Positions 15,838-17,663 of a stretch of DNA of 17,663 bases are shown here, piece by piece. The stretch spans positions 1-17,663 of the forward strand of contig JBGPKX010000084.1 in the NCBI GenBank assembly GCA_041486185.1. The letters run 5' to 3'. Numbering within the stretch: position 1 is the stretch's first letter; every line of letters starts with the position of its first letter. The notes beneath the pieces were generated by a model. That model was not told the DNA's origin. It saw nothing but the letters and a program-made list of their open reading frames with translations, and searched no databases. This DNA comes from QHXW01 sp041486185. Its GTDB lineage: Bacteria; Acidobacteriota; Terriglobia; Bryobacterales; Bryobacteraceae. The position numbers and the translations under genes were made by a program.

Positions 15838-16179
15838 CTACTTTGCCTCTCTAAACCGGCAAGCACTGGCGACGAGTTTGACGCCATCGAATGTACCTTT
15901 GCAATTGATGTACCAGCCCTCTTTCAACTGGTCCAGCGAACTGGCTTTGGCGCTCGACTGAACGCCGTACGCCCATTTCGTGTCGTTGTTGTATATTACC
16001 TGCCGCTGCACGTTCCCCTTCATAACCGTGATGGTGGACGTGTCCTTGTTGATCATGTGGACACTCCCGTTGACTTGACCCTGCTTGGCTTTCTGGTCCT
16101 TGGCTACGGCCGCACCGACGGTAATGGCCACCAGAACGCTCAGGCACAGCGCGAAGGTCGTCAAGAAGCTGCGTGTCAT
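15838..16179 (-). CDS. Small exported protein of unknown function (113 aa)
   Basis: I do not recognise the family with confidence. It has a classic Sec signal peptide (MTRSFLTTFALCLSVLVAIT, cleavage near VGAAVA-KDQ). The mature domain of about 85 residues is beta-rich: GSVHMINKDTSTITVMKG, then RQVIYNNDTKWAYG and LKEGWYINCKGTFDGVKLVASACRF. The rhythm resembles small beta-barrel or DUF5666-like proteins, with two cysteines in the C-terminal part that could form a disulfide in the periplasm. The ATG at 16179 has a perfect AGGAGGT at 16189-16183, the best SD in this window. It also has its own promoter and terminator, so it is a well-expressed single-gene unit, divergent from the oxidoreductase gene. 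Confidence 0.88.
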   Translation of the reverse strand: MTRSFLTTFALCLSVLVAITVGAAVAKDQKAKQGQVNGSVHMINKDTSTITVMKGNVQRQVIYNNDTKWAYGVQSSAKASSLDQLKEGWYINCKGTFDGVKLVASACRFREAK

Positions 16180-16217
16180 GGTACCTCCTCGAAGAAATTT
16201 TGAACCGGATATTGCTC

Positions 16218-16246
16218 ACTATATTCCGGGCCGGGCGAAAAGTAAA
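16218..16246 (-). promoter_or_regulatory. Promoter for the small exported protein gene
   Basis: On the minus strand, TTTACT (16246-16241) and TATAGT (16223-16218) are 17 nt apart, matching four and five of six consensus bases. The 5'-UTR would be about 30 nt and carry the perfect SD. It is back to back with the oxidoreductase promoter. Confidence 0.55.
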
Positions 16247-16281
16247 CCCCGTGTTCAACCATTGATTCCGCTCCGGACCGC

Positions 16282-16287
16282 TATACT
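16282..16287 (+). promoter_or_regulatory. -10 element for the oxidoreductase gene (probably leaderless)
   Basis: TATACT (16282-16287) lies 7 nt before the ATG at 16295, so the predicted transcription start falls at the start codon and there is no room for an SD. TTGATT at 16262-16267 is a possible -35 but only 14 nt away. The -10 match is five of six bases. Confidence 0.5.
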
Positions 16288-16294
16288 GTGATGC

Positions 16295-17323
16295 ATGAAA
16301 GCCGCCCGCATCCATCAACACGGCTCACCCGAAGTATTGGTATACGAAGACGTTCCCGAGCCGAAAATCAAAGCCAACCAGATCCTGGTGCGCGTGCGCG
16401 CCTGCGCGCTGAACCACCTCGATCTGTTCGTGAGGGCCGGCATTCCAGGCATGAAGTTCGCCATGCCGCATGTTCTGGGATGCGATATTGCGGGTGAAGT
16501 GGTGGAAACAGGCGACCTGTGCGAACGCGTGAAGCCTGGCTGGCGCGTGCTGCTCTCGCCCGGCCTGAGTTGCCGGCAGTGCGATCAATGTCTGGCCGGC
16601 CGCGACAGCTTCTGCCGCCGGTACACCATCTTCGGCTACGGCGTGGATGGCGGCAACACCGAACTGATGGCGGTGCCGGAGTGGACGGCTATCCAGATTC
16701 CCGATGACCTGACCTTCGAGGAGGCTGCCGCCGCGCCGCTGGTTTTTCTGACCGCCTGGCACATGCTGGTGGGCCGGGCGCATTTGCAACTGGGCGAGGA
16801 CGTGCTGGTGCTGGCCGCTTCAAGCGGCGTCGGCACGGCCGCGATCCAGATCGCGAAGCTGCACCGTTGCCGCGTGATCGCCACCGCCGGAGGCGAAGCC
16901 AAAATGGCCAAAGCCAAAGAGCTCGGCGCGGATCACGTGATCGACCATTACACGCAGGACATTTCCGCGGAAGTAAAGAAGCTGACCGGCAAGCGCGGCG
17001 TGGACGTGGTTTTCGAACACGTCGGCGCCGCCACGTGGAACAAGAGTCTCGAGTCGCTGGCTACTGCCGGGCGCCTGGTGACCTGCGGCAATACCACCGG
17101 CTGGGATGTGAAGCTCGACCTGCGCTTCCTGTTCAGCAAGCAGTGGTCGCTGCTCGGCTCGTTCATGGGGACGCTAGGCGAATTGCACCAGGTGCTGAAG
17201 TTCGTCTTCCGGAAAGATCTCAAGCCGGTAATCGACAAAGTCTATCCGTTGAGCGAAATCCGCGCGGCGCATGAGCGGCTGGAGAATAAAGAGCAGTTCG
17301 GCAAAATCGTGGTGGTGCCATAG
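16295..17323 (+). CDS. MDR-superfamily zinc-binding oxidoreductase (quinone reductase-like)
   Basis: A 342-residue cytoplasmic medium-chain dehydrogenase/reductase with an N-terminal GroES-like domain and a C-terminal Rossmann domain (VLVLAASSGVGTAAIQIAK, residues 170-188), expected to use NAD(P)H. The structural zinc lobe is intact: Cys93, Cys96, Cys99 and Cys107 with the usual spacing. The catalytic zinc ligands of alcohol dehydrogenases appear to be replaced: the Cys by Asn40 (CALNHLD), and the His-Glu pair by Cys63-Asp64 (LGCDIAGEV). This points to a quinone oxidoreductase or enoyl reductase-like reaction instead of classical alcohol oxidation. The substrate is unknown. The ATG lies 7 nt after a TATACT -10, so translation is probably leaderless. 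The gene converges on the LytTR gene with a 7-nt gap. Confidence 0.93.
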   Translation: MKAARIHQHGSPEVLVYEDVPEPKIKANQILVRVRACALNHLDLFVRAGIPGMKFAMPHVLGCDIAGEVVETGDLCERVKPGWRVLLSPGLSCRQCDQCLAGRDSFCRRYTIFGYGVDGGNTELMAVPEWTAIQIPDDLTFEEAAAAPLVFLTAWHMLVGRAHLQLGEDVLVLAASSGVGTAAIQIAKLHRCRVIATAGGEAKMAKAKELGADHVIDHYTQDISAEVKKLTGKRGVDVVFEHVGAATWNKSLESLATAGRLVTCGNTTGWDVKLDLRFLFSKQWSLLGSFMGTLGELHQVLKFVFRKDLKPVIDKVYPLSEIRAAHERLENKEQFGKIVVVP

Positions 17324-17330
17324 AAAATCC

Positions 17331-17663
17331 CTACCTGTCCAGCAACTCTCTCAGCCGCGCATACCCCGCCCGGCTCACCGGAACCTGCGAGCCGTCCGCC
17401 AACAGCGCCAGCCGCGCATCCTTGGTATACGGCTCGATCTTCGCGATCCGCTCCAGGTTCACGATAAACGACCGGTGTACCCGCACAAATCGCGCCGGAT
17501 CTAACGACGCTTCCAGGCTCGAAATCGTCTGCTGCTTGAGAAAATTCTTCTTCTCGCTGCGCAGCGATACGTAGTCGTCCTGCGCTTCCGCAAAGTCGAG
17601 CTTGCCCACGGGAATCACGTGAACGCGCGATCCGTCTTTGACCACGATGCGCTCGATGTACTG
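17331..17663 (-). CDS. LytTR-type DNA-binding response regulator, C-terminal part
   Basis: An open frame enters from the right edge and ends at 17331, giving the last 110 residues of a longer protein. It continues upstream of the GTG at 17645 (QYIERI precedes it), so that codon is not the start. The sequence matches the LytTR DNA-binding domain: VIPVGKLDFAEAQDDYVSLR, then FLKQQTISSLEASLDPARF, VRVHRSFIVNLERIAKIEPY and LLADGSQVPVSRAGYARLREL. Such domains usually follow a receiver domain in AlgR/LytR response regulators that bind direct repeats near promoters. The receiver, if present, lies outside the window. The target genes cannot be inferred. Confidence 0.92.
   Translation of the reverse strand, partial: QYIERIVVKDGSRVHVIPVGKLDFAEAQDDYVSLRSEKKNFLKQQTISSLEASLDPARFVRVHRSFIVNLERIAKIEPYTKDARLALLADGSQVPVSRAGYARLRELLDR

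Overview
The window looks like an ordinary chromosomal segment of a high-GC Acidobacteriota bacterium, most likely of the Solibacter/Bryobacter type. The main reason is the large exported NHL-repeat protein ending in a domain that resembles the Solibacter-associated C-terminal domain (TIGR03437-like, from memory). The lipoprotein-rich gene content and the housekeeping gene order fit this. No 16S rRNA or other decisive marker is present, so the placement is an inference. I see no mobile element, CRISPR array, tRNA or rRNA.

Layout, left to right. (1) At 1-127 is the 5' end of an unknown minus-strand gene leaving the window. It is separated from a two-gene aminoacyl-tRNA synthetase operon, hisS-aspS (372-3400), by a divergent intergenic region holding a perfect terminator-like hairpin. 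(2) A tightly coupled plus-strand operon covers 3585-6682: yebC, ruvC, a small exported protein of unknown family, and an exported TPR-like/thioredoxin (TlpA-type) protein. The junctions are 1 nt, a 4-nt GTGA overlap and a 4-nt ATGA overlap. (3) Single-chain pyruvate carboxylase (6901-10338) is preceded by a short, possibly leaderless ORF with a signal-peptide-like start. (4) A plus-strand secreted NHL beta-propeller protein covers 10594-13329. (5) A minus-strand block (13413-16179) has a DUF4097-type lipoprotein with an SNG repeat ladder, an amidohydrolase lipoprotein, and a small exported protein with its own promoter, a strong Shine-Dalgarno (SD) and an intrinsic terminator. (6) A divergent, probably leaderless MDR oxidoreductase gene covers 16295-17323. 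It converges on the C-terminal LytTR DNA-binding domain of a regulator truncated by the window end (17331-17663).

Functionally the segment mixes core information processing (tRNA charging, Holliday junction resolution, YebC) and anaplerosis (pyruvate carboxylase) with several cell-envelope proteins. None of this forms a clear new system. The least explained parts are the two exported orphan proteins, the ruvC-thioredoxin coupling, the ORF in front of pyc, and the structured intergenic region after pyc.
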